From contig UQPF01000008.1 of assembly GCA_900542905.1 (NCBI GenBank), positions 1 to 64,000 on the forward strand: 64,000 nucleotides of DNA, given 5' to 3'. Source of the DNA: an uncultured Collinsella sp. Lineage in GTDB: Bacteria > Actinomycetota > Coriobacteriia > Coriobacteriales > Coriobacteriaceae. A program made the position numbers and the translations under genes. The notes below the pieces were generated by a model. The model saw only the letters and a program-made list of their open reading frames with translations. It had not been told where the DNA came from and made no database searches. Shown here piece by piece: positions 52,701-61,482 of the stretch (position 1 is its first letter; the number at the start of each line of letters is the position of its first letter).

Positions 52701-54122
52701 ATGACTTTTACCGACAAACCCGAAAGCGCAAACGAAGCGCAGGATCATTCTCAGTCGCTCGACGACGGCGGCTTTTTCTCCCTTAATGACGTAATCATGG
52801 CAGGCAGGCAACAGCTCACCCGCTCCGAGCATCTCTTGGCTGCCGACACGCGCCGCAACGCCCGCAACCTACTCGCGAGCGCCAAGTTGCTCGTACTCGT
52901 CGTTATCGTCTCGCTTGCCATGGGCGTTGCCGCTTGGGCGTTTTTGGCCTCGCTGAATATCGCGACCGACTATCGCGAGCACCATGCATGGATTTACGCA
53001 CTGTTTCCCGTTGTGGGCGTTGCCACCGCATGGGTGTACAAAAACCACGGTCTTGCCGCCAAACGCGGAAACAACCTGGTCATCGACTCCGCTCTGGGCA
53101 CACGCCTCATCCATATGCGCATGGCCGTCCTCACCTTCGTCTGCTCCACGCTCACGCACCTAACGGGCGGGTCGGCCGGTCGCGAGGGAGCTGCGGTGCA
53201 GATTGGTGGCACCATCGCCAGCAACATCTCGAGCCTCGCCCACCTCAAAAAGCATGACCACCACGATCTTATGCTCGCCGGCATCTCGTCGGCCTTTGGC
53301 GCCGTATTCGGTTCGCCCCTTGCCGGAGCTTTCTTTGGCATGGAGATGTGCTTTATCGGCAAGATCGACTACACCGCGGGCATCTACTGCCTCGTCGCCT
53401 CATTTACCGGCTACTTTACATCGCTCGCCTTGGGAACCGAGTACGAGGCGAATGTCATCGCCAGCGTTCCCAACATGACACCACGGACGGTTGCCATCGT
53501 TGTTATCAGCGCAATTATCTTCGGCCTGACGGCACGCCTCTTTGCCTGGTCGGTTCGAACCGTCAAAAGCCTGTACGGTCGCTTTATCACCAATTACCTC
53601 GTCCGCGCACTCATAGGCGCACTCGTGGTTTTGGCCGCCTATGCCCTCCTCGACGCCTGGGACTACGCCGGCCTTTCCACGTGGCTTTCCGGCGCCGGGT
53701 TTGCCGGCAACACCACCCTGGCGGACGCAGCCATCAAGTTGGTCGTCACAGCGCTTACCCTGGGCGCGGGCTTCCAAGGCGGCGAGGTCACGCCCCTGTT
53801 TGGCATCGGTGCGGCACTCGGTGGCTGGATCGGTTGCCTTACCGGGCTTGACCCCAGTTTTCTGGCGGCTCTCGGCATGCTCGGTGTGTTCTGCGCCGGC
53901 CTCAACGTGCCCATCACCACCTGCATGATGGCCATCGACCTGTTCCACGGCACGGCTGCCGGGTTCTTTGTCATCGTGGCCTTTATCAGCTACCTAACCG
54001 GCGGACACCGCGGCGTGTACCCCGCCCAGCGCATCATCTCACCCAAGCGCCGTTCGCTTATTGTGGATGAGGGCGGTACGGTAGCGGATGCTATCGAGCG
54101 CCACAACGACCTGATAGAGTAG
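52701..54122 (+). CDS. ClC-family chloride channel/transporter
   Basis: 473 aa, about 11 helices after a 50-residue acidic N-terminus. The selectivity-filter motif GSAGREGAAVQ (about residue 156) and GGEVTPLFGIGAALG match ClC proteins; GIFVP-type Tyr region is less clear. It could be a chloride/proton exchanger or channel. No CBS domains. It is the only strongly plus-strand gene between 38 and 54 kb, followed by the lipid kinase gene after 86 bases. Confidence 0.9.
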   Translation: MTFTDKPESANEAQDHSQSLDDGGFFSLNDVIMAGRQQLTRSEHLLAADTRRNARNLLASAKLLVLVVIVSLAMGVAAWAFLASLNIATDYREHHAWIYALFPVVGVATAWVYKNHGLAAKRGNNLVIDSALGTRLIHMRMAVLTFVCSTLTHLTGGSAGREGAAVQIGGTIASNISSLAHLKKHDHHDLMLAGISSAFGAVFGSPLAGAFFGMEMCFIGKIDYTAGIYCLVASFTGYFTSLALGTEYEANVIASVPNMTPRTVAIVVISAIIFGLTARLFAWSVRTVKSLYGRFITNYLVRALIGALVVLAAYALLDAWDYAGLSTWLSGAGFAGNTTLADAAIKLVVTALTLGAGFQGGEVTPLFGIGAALGGWIGCLTGLDPSFLAALGMLGVFCAGLNVPITTCMMAIDLFHGTAAGFFVIVAFISYLTGGHRGVYPAQRIISPKRRSLIVDEGGTVADAIERHNDLIE

Positions 54123-54208
54123 ATGTAATAATCGCCGTGCAGCCACAATCGGGGGCAATTCGACCTGAGCGCGACCGCACTGTCATGTCACACGCCGGGA
54201 GTCGCCCC

Positions 54209-55171
54209 ATGCACGCAACTGATTTTGGTCGCACGCTCATCATCGCCAACCCAGCCGCCCAGTCGGGTGCGGCACGCGAAGTTGCCGAGCGTCTGCAACG
54301 CTTTTTGGACATGACTGCACGCGCATCCCAGTTTGACTTGGTGCTGACCGAGCGTATGGGACACGCCAAGAAGCTGGCCGCACAGGCTCAGGGCTATCGC
54401 ACCGTTATCGCCCTTGGCGGCGACGGCGTGATTCACGAGGTCGTCAATGGACTCATGGCGCAAAAACAGGACGCCCGCCCCGCCCTTGCCGTCCTGCCCG
54501 TGGGCTCCGGCAACGATTTTGCCCAAACGCTCGGTATCGACGATTTCTCCGGCAAGGATTTTGGCGCGCTGCTCACCTGCGAGCTGCAACGTCAGGACAT
54601 CGGGCGCATTCACTCATGGAACCCTGCGAGCGGCAACGGCGAGGCTGCCGTTGAGTACTACGACCAGACGCTCTCCGTCGGTATTGACGCCGCCATCGGC
54701 CTGGGCACCACCGAGTTGCGCAAAAAGACCGGCTTGACGGGTGCTCCGCTCTACACCCTCTCGGGACTTGAGCAGTTTGGCCTGCGCTATCGCAACTACC
54801 CCATGACAGCCAGCTTCGATCGCGCGCCCGCCGAGCGCGTGAGGGCGATCATCATGGCAATTCAGCTTGGTCCTACCTATGGCTCGGGCTATCGCATCTG
54901 CCCCGATGCCGACCCCTGCGACGGTATGCTCGACGTCTGCTACGCATGCGGCCCTGTCCCTCGCGCGGTTGCCCTGCCTATGTTTCTTTCGGCCAAGGAC
55001 GGACACCACTCCAAGCTGCCGCCGGTTCGCATGCGCCGCTGCCGCCATGCCGAGCTCACCTTTGAGGGACCAGACTACCCCATCCAGGCCGACGGCGAGC
55101 CCGTTGTCGCCTCGCGCATCGAAGTCGACATCCTACCCGGTGCCCTCCAAGTCTGGCAACCAACCCGCTAA
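54209..55171 (+). CDS. Diacylglycerol kinase-family lipid kinase
   Basis: 320 aa with this start. LIIANPAAQSGAA (nucleotide-binding), GGDGVIHEVVNGLM (about residue 70) and PVGSGNDFAQTLG are the DAGK_cat signatures; a C-terminal beta-sandwich ends near QADGEPV. It would phosphorylate diacylglycerol or a related lipid, or have a homologous role. The ATG at 54209 has GGGAG 8 bases upstream; an earlier ATG at 54185 (or 54137) is possible. It ends by the palindrome at 55181. Confidence 0.88.
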   Translation: MHATDFGRTLIIANPAAQSGAAREVAERLQRFLDMTARASQFDLVLTERMGHAKKLAAQAQGYRTVIALGGDGVIHEVVNGLMAQKQDARPALAVLPVGSGNDFAQTLGIDDFSGKDFGALLTCELQRQDIGRIHSWNPASGNGEAAVEYYDQTLSVGIDAAIGLGTTELRKKTGLTGAPLYTLSGLEQFGLRYRNYPMTASFDRAPAERVRAIIMAIQLGPTYGSGYRICPDADPCDGMLDVCYACGPVPRAVALPMFLSAKDGHHSKLPPVRMRRCRHAELTFEGPDYPIQADGEPVVASRIEVDILPGALQVWQPTR

Positions 55172-55180
55172 CCCCGCCTT

Positions 55181-55247
55181 AGTTGCGGTGAAATAGGGAC
55201 TGCTTATGCAGCTAAAGCCGCAAAACAGTCCCTATTTCACCGCAACT
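55181..55247. repeat. 67-bp palindrome, family 1 (copy 3)
   Basis: Perfect 22-bp arms starting AGTTGCGGTGAAATAGGGAC, around a loop of 23 bases. It lies exactly between the convergent ends of the lipid kinase and the GGQ protein (stops at 55171 and 55259), a good position for a two-way terminator. Confidence 0.85.
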
Positions 55248-55258
55248 TATTGAGAAAA

Positions 55259-55639
55259 TCATTCCTCCCCGCCCGGCTTGCGACGGTTGGCCTTTTTAAT
55301 GGCGTTGAAGTGCTTGTCATTGAGCCTGCGCTGGCGAGAGCGCTGAGGCACCTTGGTCTTTACGCGTCGGCGCGGTGGACGCCCGCGACGCTCAAGCTCA
55401 GCGCGCAGCTTAAGCAGGCAGCTACTACGGTTTTGGAACTGACTGCGGCTCTCGCGCGCCGTCACGGTAATCCCCGAAGGGATATGTTTCATGCGCACCG
55501 CCGAGTCCGTCGTGTTGACGCCTTGTCCGCCCGGACCCGTCGCGCGAAACACCTGCACCTCGCAATCGCGCGCCAACTCCTCGGCCGACATCTCGGCATA
55601 GCGCGCATACTCACGCCATCCCATCTTGTTCTCATCCAT
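55259..55639 (-). CDS. GGQ-domain release-factor-like protein (ArfB/YaeJ-type)
   Basis: 126 aa. It has the peptidyl-tRNA-hydrolysing GGQ motif (37-39, in ATGPGGQGVNTTDSAVRM), followed by the family's SGITVTARESRSQFQNR and a basic C-terminal tail (about residues 95-126, rich in Arg/Lys) that in ArfB sits in the empty mRNA channel. There is no codon-recognition domain, so a rescue role for stalled ribosomes is likely. GGGGAGG precedes the ATG at 55639; a small palindrome lies just upstream. Confidence 0.85.
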   Translation of the reverse strand: MDENKMGWREYARYAEMSAEELARDCEVQVFRATGPGGQGVNTTDSAVRMKHIPSGITVTARESRSQFQNRSSCLLKLRAELERRGRPPRRRVKTKVPQRSRQRRLNDKHFNAIKKANRRKPGGEE

Positions 55640-55665
55640 ATCAACACCTCCCCTCATACAAAAAA

Positions 55666-55694
55666 TGTGACAAAGGGAAAGTCCCTTTGTCACA
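55666..55694. repeat. 29-bp palindrome
   Basis: TGTGACAAAGGGA-aag-TCCCTTTGTCACA, a perfect 13-bp stem. It lies between xpt and the GGQ gene and may end xpt transcription or act in the GGQ gene leader. The GGGA/TCCC core recalls the larger palindromes. Confidence 0.8.
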
Positions 55695-55722
55695 TCGAAT
55701 ACCAATCGCTTGTGTTGCGCGC

Positions 55723-56301
55723 TTAGGCGAAGGTGATCTCGCCGGTCTCGCAGTCCATATCGGCGATACGGGCCAGGCTCTCGACGCGGAAGCCGCGCTC
55801 GCGGAGCTTATCGCCACCGCCCTGGAAGCCCTTCTCCACGGCAATGCCAATACCGGACACCTCGGCACCCGCGGCCTCGCAGATCTTGATAAGACCCTCA
55901 AGAGCGCAGCCGTTGGCCAGGAAGTCGTCGATAATCAGGACCTTATCGCCCTCGGACAGGAAACGCTTGCCCACGATAACCGGGTACTCCTTCTGTTTGG
56001 TAAAGGAGTAGATGGTCGTAGCATACTGCTCGCCGTCGAGGTTAATGGACTGGGCCTTCTTGGCAAAGACCACCGGCACGCCGCCAAAATGCTGAGCTGC
56101 GATGCAGGCCATGCCAATGCCCGAAGCCTCAATCGTCAGGATCTTGTTGATCTCGACACCCTTGAACAGACGGGCCCACTCGGCGCCCATGTGGTCGAAC
56201 AGCTCAACGTCGCACTGGTGGTTGAGGAAGGCATCAACCTTAAGGACGTTACCGGCCTTTACGATGCCGTCATGGCGAATACGATCCTCAAGCTCCTGCA
56301 T
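55723..56301 (-). CDS. xpt: Xanthine phosphoribosyltransferase
   Basis: 192 aa, as in Bacillus Xpt. It converts xanthine to XMP. ILTIEASGIGMACIAAQHF, VLIIDDFLANGCAL (PRPP-binding loop, about 120-132) and the C-terminal FRVESLARIADMD are typical. GAAGGGG precedes the ATG. I looked for a purine riboswitch in the leader and did not find its conserved core. Its presence fits the purine-related Mo hydroxylase at 8.8 kb, but the two are far apart. Confidence 0.94.
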   Translation of the reverse strand: MQELEDRIRHDGIVKAGNVLKVDAFLNHQCDVELFDHMGAEWARLFKGVEINKILTIEASGIGMACIAAQHFGGVPVVFAKKAQSINLDGEQYATTIYSFTKQKEYPVIVGKRFLSEGDKVLIIDDFLANGCALEGLIKICEAAGAEVSGIGIAVEKGFQGGGDKLRERGFRVESLARIADMDCETGEITFA

Positions 56302-56457
56302 GGCGCAACCCCTTCTCGCGGCAACGATACCGCGCGATTAATAAACGTTGTTCGATAGTCTACCACGGACCGACCCCCGCCCGCCCCACAAGCCGCATCG
56401 CACCACAAACCAGTTTTCGAGACGGCGCGAATACGTGGCAGACAGCCTCCCAACACG

Positions 56458-57762
56458 CTAATGGCGGGCGCGCATCTTCACCAAACGCACCATGGCAAGC
56501 GCAAAGCCCGCTGCCGCCACAGCCATGAGCACGTAGAACACCGAACGAAAACCAAACAGGAACACATCCGGACGGCCTGCAACAAAACTGGTCACGGCCT
56601 CGCCCATCGCCACACTCATCTGCCCATACAGGATATGCGACGCCGCCGTAATGCCCACTGCCATACCCGCATAGCGCGCCAGGCTGCCCAGGCTGCCCGC
56701 AAAGCCGAGCGCTTCGCGCGGAGCCGAACCCATGTACAGCGAGTTGTTGGGACTCTGGAAAATCGACGTGCCGCACGACATAAACGCGACACAGCACACG
56801 ATCACTGGGATGGAAGAGTGCTCGTCAAGCGTACTTACCGCAAAGAGACCGCATACGTACACGCCCAGGCCGACCGCCGTGGGGCCCTCGCAGCCTACAC
56901 GGTCCGAAACCGTACCCGAAAGCGGGCCGATAAAGGCATTCACCATCGGCAGCGCCAAAAAGAGTAGTCCGGAAATATCGGAGCTAAAGCCATGGGCATC
57001 CTGGAAATAGAACGGCAGAATAAACTCGGATGCGCCAATGCCAACGAACACGATGAGCATGCAGGCTAGGTTGATGGTGAAGGCCGAATTTGCAAAGCAG
57101 CGACGAGCGGCCTCGATCATGGACATGGGACGCTTGCCGGCCTCCGGCTTAACATGCGGCAGCGTGTAGAGCCCCACGATAAACGAGATGACGCCAATGG
57201 GCAGGTTGATGAGGAAGATGCTCTCCCAGGGAAAACTTGCCACCAGCATGCCGCCGAGCACGGGGCCACACATCATGCCGAGGGCCACGAAGGTCACGAG
57301 GATACCCATGGCACGACCGCGCTCGCGCGCCGGAAACGACTCGGTGATGATACCCATGTTGTTGGCCATGGCCGCCGCGCAACCGACGCCCTGAACAATG
57401 CGTGCCAGGATAAGAACCTCGAGCGAGGCCGAAAGGCCGCACAGCAGCGAGCCGACCGTAAAGACGATGACGCCCAGTTGGAATACACCCACCTTGCCGC
57501 GCACGTCGCCCAGACGGCCAAACGGCAGCATAGCCACGCATGTCGCAAGCAGATACACCGAGCTCACCAGCTGGATGCGGTCGAGGCCCACGCCCAGCTC
57601 CTTTTGCATCACGGGCAGTGCCACGGTCACGACGGTCGAATCCAGACACGCCATAAACGTCATGATGAGCACGGTAAACAGAATCGCCCATTTGTTCTTG
57701 CCATGGGTGTCGCCCTCTAGGGCAATGTGCTCGCGGCGCAGCTGCTCTGCGGTTTTCTCCAT
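56458..57762 (-). CDS. MFS transporter (DHA2-like drug exporter)
   Basis: 434 aa with about 12 helices. DSTVVTVALPVMQKELG is the DHA2-type helix-1 motif; GRLGDVRGKV, a motif A loop, follows, and WESIFLINLPIGVISF is the motif C area. Substrate unknown; the family often exports drugs or dyes. A 35-residue charged N-terminal piece precedes the first helix. Start at 57762 follows AAAGG; it overlaps none of its neighbours. Confidence 0.85.
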   Translation of the reverse strand: MEKTAEQLRREHIALEGDTHGKNKWAILFTVLIMTFMACLDSTVVTVALPVMQKELGVGLDRIQLVSSVYLLATCVAMLPFGRLGDVRGKVGVFQLGVIVFTVGSLLCGLSASLEVLILARIVQGVGCAAAMANNMGIITESFPARERGRAMGILVTFVALGMMCGPVLGGMLVASFPWESIFLINLPIGVISFIVGLYTLPHVKPEAGKRPMSMIEAARRCFANSAFTINLACMLIVFVGIGASEFILPFYFQDAHGFSSDISGLLFLALPMVNAFIGPLSGTVSDRVGCEGPTAVGLGVYVCGLFAVSTLDEHSSIPVIVCCVAFMSCGTSIFQSPNNSLYMGSAPREALGFAGSLGSLARYAGMAVGITAASHILYGQMSVAMGEAVTSFVAGRPDVFLFGFRSVFYVLMAVAAAGFALAMVRLVKMRARH

Positions 57763-57787
57763 ATCCATCCTTTCGAGTGGCGCAACA

Positions 57788-57833
57788 CAAAAACGGGGCC
57801 CCAATCGCCTGCAAACAGCCGCGATTGGGGTCC
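57788..57833 (-). terminator. Intrinsic terminator of metY
   Basis: GGGGCCCCAATCGC (57795-57808) pairs with GCGATTGGGGTCCC; on the minus strand TTTTTGTG follows. It lies 72 bases past the metY stop. Confidence 0.85.
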
Positions 57834-57904
57834 CGCCTACGGAATCGGAACGTAAAGGTCGCCGAAGCCCTCTGTCGGCATCGGCGACTTATGCGAACGC
57901 TAGC

Positions 57905-59188
57905 CTAGCACTGCTCGAGAGCCTGCTCAAGGTCGGCAATCAAGTCGGCCGTGTCCTCGAGGCCGCACGACAGGCGCACCATGTCGGCGGAGATGCCACA
58001 GGCGATGAGCTCCTCATCGTTCATCTGGCGATGCGTGGCGTTAGCGGGATGCAGGCAGCAAGTGCGGGCGTCGGCCACATGCGTGGCGATCTGGGCGAGC
58101 TTGAGGCTCTTCATAAAGGTCTCGGCCGCTGCGCGACCGCCGTTAAAGCCAAAGCTCACGACGCCGCAGGTACCGTTGGGCATGTACTTCTGAGCCAGGT
58201 CATAGTACTTGTCGCCCTCCAGGCCCGGATAGCTCACAAAGCGTACCTTGGGATGGCTCTGCAGGAACTTGGCAACGGCCAGGCCGTTCTCGCAATGACG
58301 CGGCATGCGCACATGCAGGCTCTCGAGCGAGCTGTTCAGGAAAAACGCCGCCTGCGGGTTCTGCATGGGGCCAAGATCGCGCATGAGCTGAGCGGTGGCC
58401 TTGGTAATGAAGGCGCCCTCGCGACCGAACTTCTCGGCATAGGTCACGCCGTGGTAGCTCTCGTCGGGCGTGGTGAGGCCCGGGAACTTGTCCGCATGAG
58501 CCATCCAGTCAAACTGGCCGTGGTCGACGATCACGCCGCCCAGGTAGGCAGCGTGGCCATCCATATACTTGGTGGTGGAGTGCGTAACGATGTCGGCGCC
58601 CCACTCAAAGGGACGGCACATCACGGGCGTCGGGAAGGTGTTGTCGACCATCAGCGGCACGCCGTGGTCATGCGCGGCCTTGGCAAAGCGCTCAATATCG
58701 AGCACGGCGAGGGCGGGGTTGGCGATGGTCTCGCCAAAGACGAGCTTGGTGTTGGGCCGGAAGGCTGCTTCCAGCTCCTCATCGGTGCAGTCGGGAGCAA
58801 CGAACGTGCAGGTAACGCCCATACGGCCCATGGTATGGGCAAGCAGGTTGTAGGTACCGCCGTAGATGGCAGAGCTCGCGACCACGTGATCGCCGGCACC
58901 GGCCACGTTAAAGATCGCGAGGAAGTTCGAAGCCATGCCCGAGCTCGTGAGCATCGCAGCAGTGCCGCCCTCCATCTCGCAGATCTTGGCGGCAACCAGA
59001 TCACACGTGGGATTCTGCAGACGGCTGTAGAAGTAGCCCGACTCCTCCAGGTCAAACAGCTTGCCCATGTGCTCGGACGTGTCGTACTTCCACGTGGTTG
59101 ACTGGTAGATAGGCACCTGACGCGGCTCTGCATCGCCCGGGCGATAACCGCCCTGAACACACGTGGTACCGATGGTCTGCTCGCTCAT
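57905..59188 (-). CDS. metY: O-acetylhomoserine sulfhydrylase
   Basis: 427 aa PLP enzyme of the Cys/Met metabolism family. It makes homocysteine from O-acetylhomoserine and sulfide. SGYFYSRLQNPTCD, ASSAIYGGTYNLL, VDNTFPTPVMCRPFEWGADIVTHSTTKYMDGHA (with PLP Lys near 206) and the C-terminal GLEDTADLIADLEQAL confirm it. AAGGGAG precedes the ATG at 59188. A dyad TGAGAC/GTCTCA lies upstream at 59277. It could also accept selenide, giving selenohomocysteine. Confidence 0.94.
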   Translation of the reverse strand: MSEQTIGTTCVQGGYRPGDAEPRQVPIYQSTTWKYDTSEHMGKLFDLEESGYFYSRLQNPTCDLVAAKICEMEGGTAAMLTSSGMASNFLAIFNVAGAGDHVVASSAIYGGTYNLLAHTMGRMGVTCTFVAPDCTDEELEAAFRPNTKLVFGETIANPALAVLDIERFAKAAHDHGVPLMVDNTFPTPVMCRPFEWGADIVTHSTTKYMDGHAAYLGGVIVDHGQFDWMAHADKFPGLTTPDESYHGVTYAEKFGREGAFITKATAQLMRDLGPMQNPQAAFFLNSSLESLHVRMPRHCENGLAVAKFLQSHPKVRFVSYPGLEGDKYYDLAQKYMPNGTCGVVSFGFNGGRAAAETFMKSLKLAQIATHVADARTCCLHPANATHRQMNDEELIACGISADMVRLSCGLEDTADLIADLEQALEQC

Positions 59189-59276
59189 ATCCAACTCCCT
59201 TACTTGGGTTTTGATTTTATTCGGTTCACGATACCGCTACCCCGCACCCCTCTCAACCCATCCCGCCGATAGGTTA

Positions 59277-59307
59277 TGAGACAAATAAATCAGGGGCATT
59301 CGTCTCA
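59277..59307 (-). promoter_or_regulatory. Dyad upstream of metY
   Basis: TGAGAC and GTCTCA are separated by 19 bases, 89-119 bases before the metY start and between it and the divergent C_GCAxxG gene. Possibly an operator for sulfur regulation; nothing in the window identifies the regulator. Confidence 0.3.
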
Positions 59308-59418
59308 GCCTTAGGCATTTATTCGATGGATATACATGAGGCATACATGAAGCTCTCGATGATTACATGCCCCGTCACGGGTACCATAGGCGGGTACACC
59401 GTGACCAAGGAGACAACG

Positions 59419-59865
59419 ATGAAGCAAATCGATACAGCCCAGCTCGACGCCGCCGCCTGTCAGGCTCAGGCTGCCGAGTACCACGCCCGTGGCTTTAATT
59501 GCGCGCAGGCCGTCGCCTGCACGCTCGCGCCCGCCGTCGGGCTTGACCCCCAAGTCGCCTTTACCCTCACCGAGGGCTTTGGCGCCGGCATGGGCGGCAT
59601 GACCGAAACCTGCGGCGCCATCTCGGGCGCCGTGGCCATCATGGGCTTTGTAATGAGCGACGGCATGGAAAACCCCAAGACCAAGGGCCAGACCTACAAG
59701 CTGTCGCGCGAGATCGCCAAGCGTTTTGGCGAGAAGAACACGACGACCGTCTGCGGCACGCTCAAGGGCGTCGGATCGGACAAGGGTCCGCTCCGCAGCT
59801 GCCCCGGCTGCATCGACGATGCCATCGAGATCGCCTGCGATGTGCTAAAGCAGCTCGCCGAGTAA
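59419..59865 (+). CDS. C_GCAxxG_C_C-family redox protein
   Basis: 148 aa. It has FNCAQAV, GMTETCGAISGAVAIMG, VCGTL and SCPGC, the Cys spacing of the C_GCAxxG_C_C family, often found with iron-sulfur proteins in anaerobes; function unproven. I chose the ATG at 59419 because AAGGAG lies 6 bases upstream; the frame runs further up but has no ribosome-binding site. It is convergent with yigZ. Confidence 0.82.
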   Translation: MKQIDTAQLDAAACQAQAAEYHARGFNCAQAVACTLAPAVGLDPQVAFTLTEGFGAGMGGMTETCGAISGAVAIMGFVMSDGMENPKTKGQTYKLSREIAKRFGEKNTTTVCGTLKGVGSDKGPLRSCPGCIDDAIEIACDVLKQLAE

Positions 59866-59881
59866 ACGGCGGCAACATAAA

Positions 59882-59935
59882 ACGACGGCCGGCGCGCTTG
59901 GGATCCATCCAAAAGCACACCGGCCGTCGCCGTTA
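59882..59935 (-). terminator. Terminator between the C_GCAxxG gene and yigZ
   Basis: ACGACGGCCGG pairs with CCGGCCGTCG(C)CGT across a long loop. On the minus strand it is followed by TTTTATGTT, so it ends yigZ (59933), but it can fold on both strands. Confidence 0.55.
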
Positions 59936-60568
59936 GAACTCGGCAAATTCGGAGGCGCCGACCTCAATCTCCTCGCGTCCCGCCATAAGCTCGCGCATCT
60001 TGGCGCAAAATGGCTCCTGCTCCCCCGCCTTAAATACCAAGTGAAGTGTCACGGCATCCGCGTAATCGGTATCTAAAACCTTGGCACCACAATCCTGCGC
60101 CAAACGCAGCACCTGCTCATACTGCGGATAGGCCACATGCACGTCAACGGGCACGACGCTTGTCATCTCAACGATCTGACCGGCCTCCCGAGCAGCTGCC
60201 ACCGCCGCCTGAGTCGCCGCGGTATAGGCGCGCACCAAGCCACCAGGCCCTAACAGCGTGCCACCAAAATAGCGCGTCACAACGCAGCATACGTTTTTAA
60301 GTCCCGCACCGCGCAGCACCTCGAGCGTCGGCATTCCGCTCGTGCGGCTTGGCTCGCCATCATCGCTCTGGCGCTCGCGTCCATCGACCAAAATCCACGC
60401 GGGCACATTATGTCGAGCGTCGTAATGACGCTTGCGAACCATCTCGATAAAGGCATTCGCCTCGTCCTCGGACTCAATATGGATCAACTGGGCAATAAAC
60501 CGGCTCTTGCGGTCCACAAACTCGCCCGAAGCCTCAATATTCAATTGCAGAGTAAAATAGCTGTCCAA
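59933..60568 (-). CDS. yigZ: YigZ/IMPACT-family protein
   Basis: 211 aa, normal length. DRKSRFIAQLIHI, DDGEPSRTSGMPTLEVLRG and VTRYFGGTLLGPGGLVRAYT are the conserved segments of the UPF0029 N-terminal domain; a C-terminal ferredoxin-like domain (PVDVHVAYPQYEQVL) follows. Biochemical role unsettled (links to translation regulation and proline metabolism have been reported). It follows rnpB and the structured element at 60684. Confidence 0.9.
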   Translation of the reverse strand: MDSYFTLQLNIEASGEFVDRKSRFIAQLIHIESEDEANAFIEMVRKRHYDARHNVPAWILVDGRERQSDDGEPSRTSGMPTLEVLRGAGLKNVCCVVTRYFGGTLLGPGGLVRAYTAATQAAVAAAREAGQIVEMTSVVPVDVHVAYPQYEQVLRLAQDCGAKVLDTDYADAVTLHLVFKAGEQEPFCAKMRELMAGREEIEVGASEFAEF

Positions 60569-60683
60569 AAAAGCCCCTCAACAACAAGCAGAGCAACAAA
60601 CAGCCTCAATAATACGGCAAAGGTCGTACCGTTGCCCTCTCCAACAAGAACGGAAACGCCAATGATGCCGTCACCAACAGCGA

Positions 60684-60782
60684 GAACCCGTCAGCGCGAG
60701 CAAGGTGCCTTGAAAGACGAGGGCATTGACCTTATGGTCGTGCCCGAAGGCTTGTAAGGCAGATTGCCGCGCTGACGGGTTC
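60684..60782. repeat. 100-nt structured element, family 2 (copy C)
   Basis: Outer arms GAACCCGTCAGCGCG and CGCGCTGACGGGTTC pair perfectly over 15 bp. The core CAAGGTGCCTTGAAA / CTTGTAAGGCAGATTG has GCCTT/AAGGC where copies A and B have GCCGT/ACGGC, a compensatory change. GGGC-n-TGACC-ttat-GGTC-n-GCCC forms the apex. GCAGCGTC follows at 60783, as after copy A. It is 15 bases from the 3' end of rnpB, and on the minus strand could terminate that RNA. Confidence 0.8.
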
Positions 60783-60796
60783 GCAGCGTCAGCAAA

Positions 60797-61163
60797 GTGC
60801 TGAGCGGGCCTATAAGCCGGGTTCTGTCGTGAACGGTCATTTATCTTGTCTGCACGTTACCGTGCAGCTCCACGCACGCTACCCGAACGCGGACCGGGCC
60901 GGCCCATAGCGTTCCTATTCGCGCTTGCTCCGGATGGGGCTTGCCAAGCCGCCGTGTTGCCACGACGCTGGTGGTCTCTTACACCACCGTTTCAGCTTTT
61001 CCCTTTACGCCTTGCGGCGCAGGTGGGAGTCTTCTTTTCTGCGGCGCTTTCCGTCGGATCACTCCGCCCGGCCGTTAGCCGGCATCCCGCCCTCTGGAGC
61101 CCGGACTTTCCTCACGCGTGCTGCAAGCAGCACATCGCGCGACCGTCTGGCCCACTCAGCAGT
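60797..61163 (-). ncRNA. rnpB: RNase P RNA (type A)
   Basis: About 367 bases on the minus strand. The 5' region GAGGAAAGTCCGGGCTCC, the 3' region CAGAACCCGGCTTAT and the P1 pairing of GCTGAGTGGGCC with GGCCCGCTCAGC identify the RNA component of RNase P, which matures tRNA 5' ends. Ends are set from P1 and a TACACT -10 box at 61169-61174. The rest of the gap up to rpsA (to 61482) has only the rpsA terminator. Confidence 0.93.
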
Positions 61164-61168
61164 GCAAG

Positions 61169-61174
61169 AGTGTA
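61169..61174 (-). promoter_or_regulatory. -10 box of rnpB
   Basis: TACACT on the minus strand, 6 bases before the RNase P RNA 5' end; the -35 region is weak. Confidence 0.45.
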
Positions 61175-61425
61175 GCACACCGCCAGCACACGTAATGGCA
61201 CAACGCAAGCGCTCGCACGATAAACCAAGAACCACCCATGCGCTACAATAGTTCAGTCGATGGGCAACGTCGTCAGTCGAGACACGACCGCGCTCCGCAC
61301 CCCTCCGTCTACTCGGTGCGTTCCCGCCTCTTCCCCGAGGCGGGATGTCGGCATTTTTCATGCAGCGACAACCGAATAGCCTGTGGACAGCATGGGCAGC
61401 ATCGTGCATCTCGGCACCAAATGCA

Positions 61426-61459
61426 AAAAGGGACCCGTCCATTGCGGACGGATCCCTTA
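61426..61459 (-). terminator. Intrinsic terminator of rpsA
   Basis: AAGGGACCCGTCC/GGACGGATCCCTT stem (one mismatch); on the minus strand TTTTTGCATTT follows. 24 bases after the rpsA stop. Confidence 0.85.
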
Positions 61460-61482
61460 AAACAAGTGATCGTCAAACCGAT

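Noticed and set aside
56302..56457. Purine riboswitch before xpt
   Set aside because: The conserved core of the purine aptamer is not visible.
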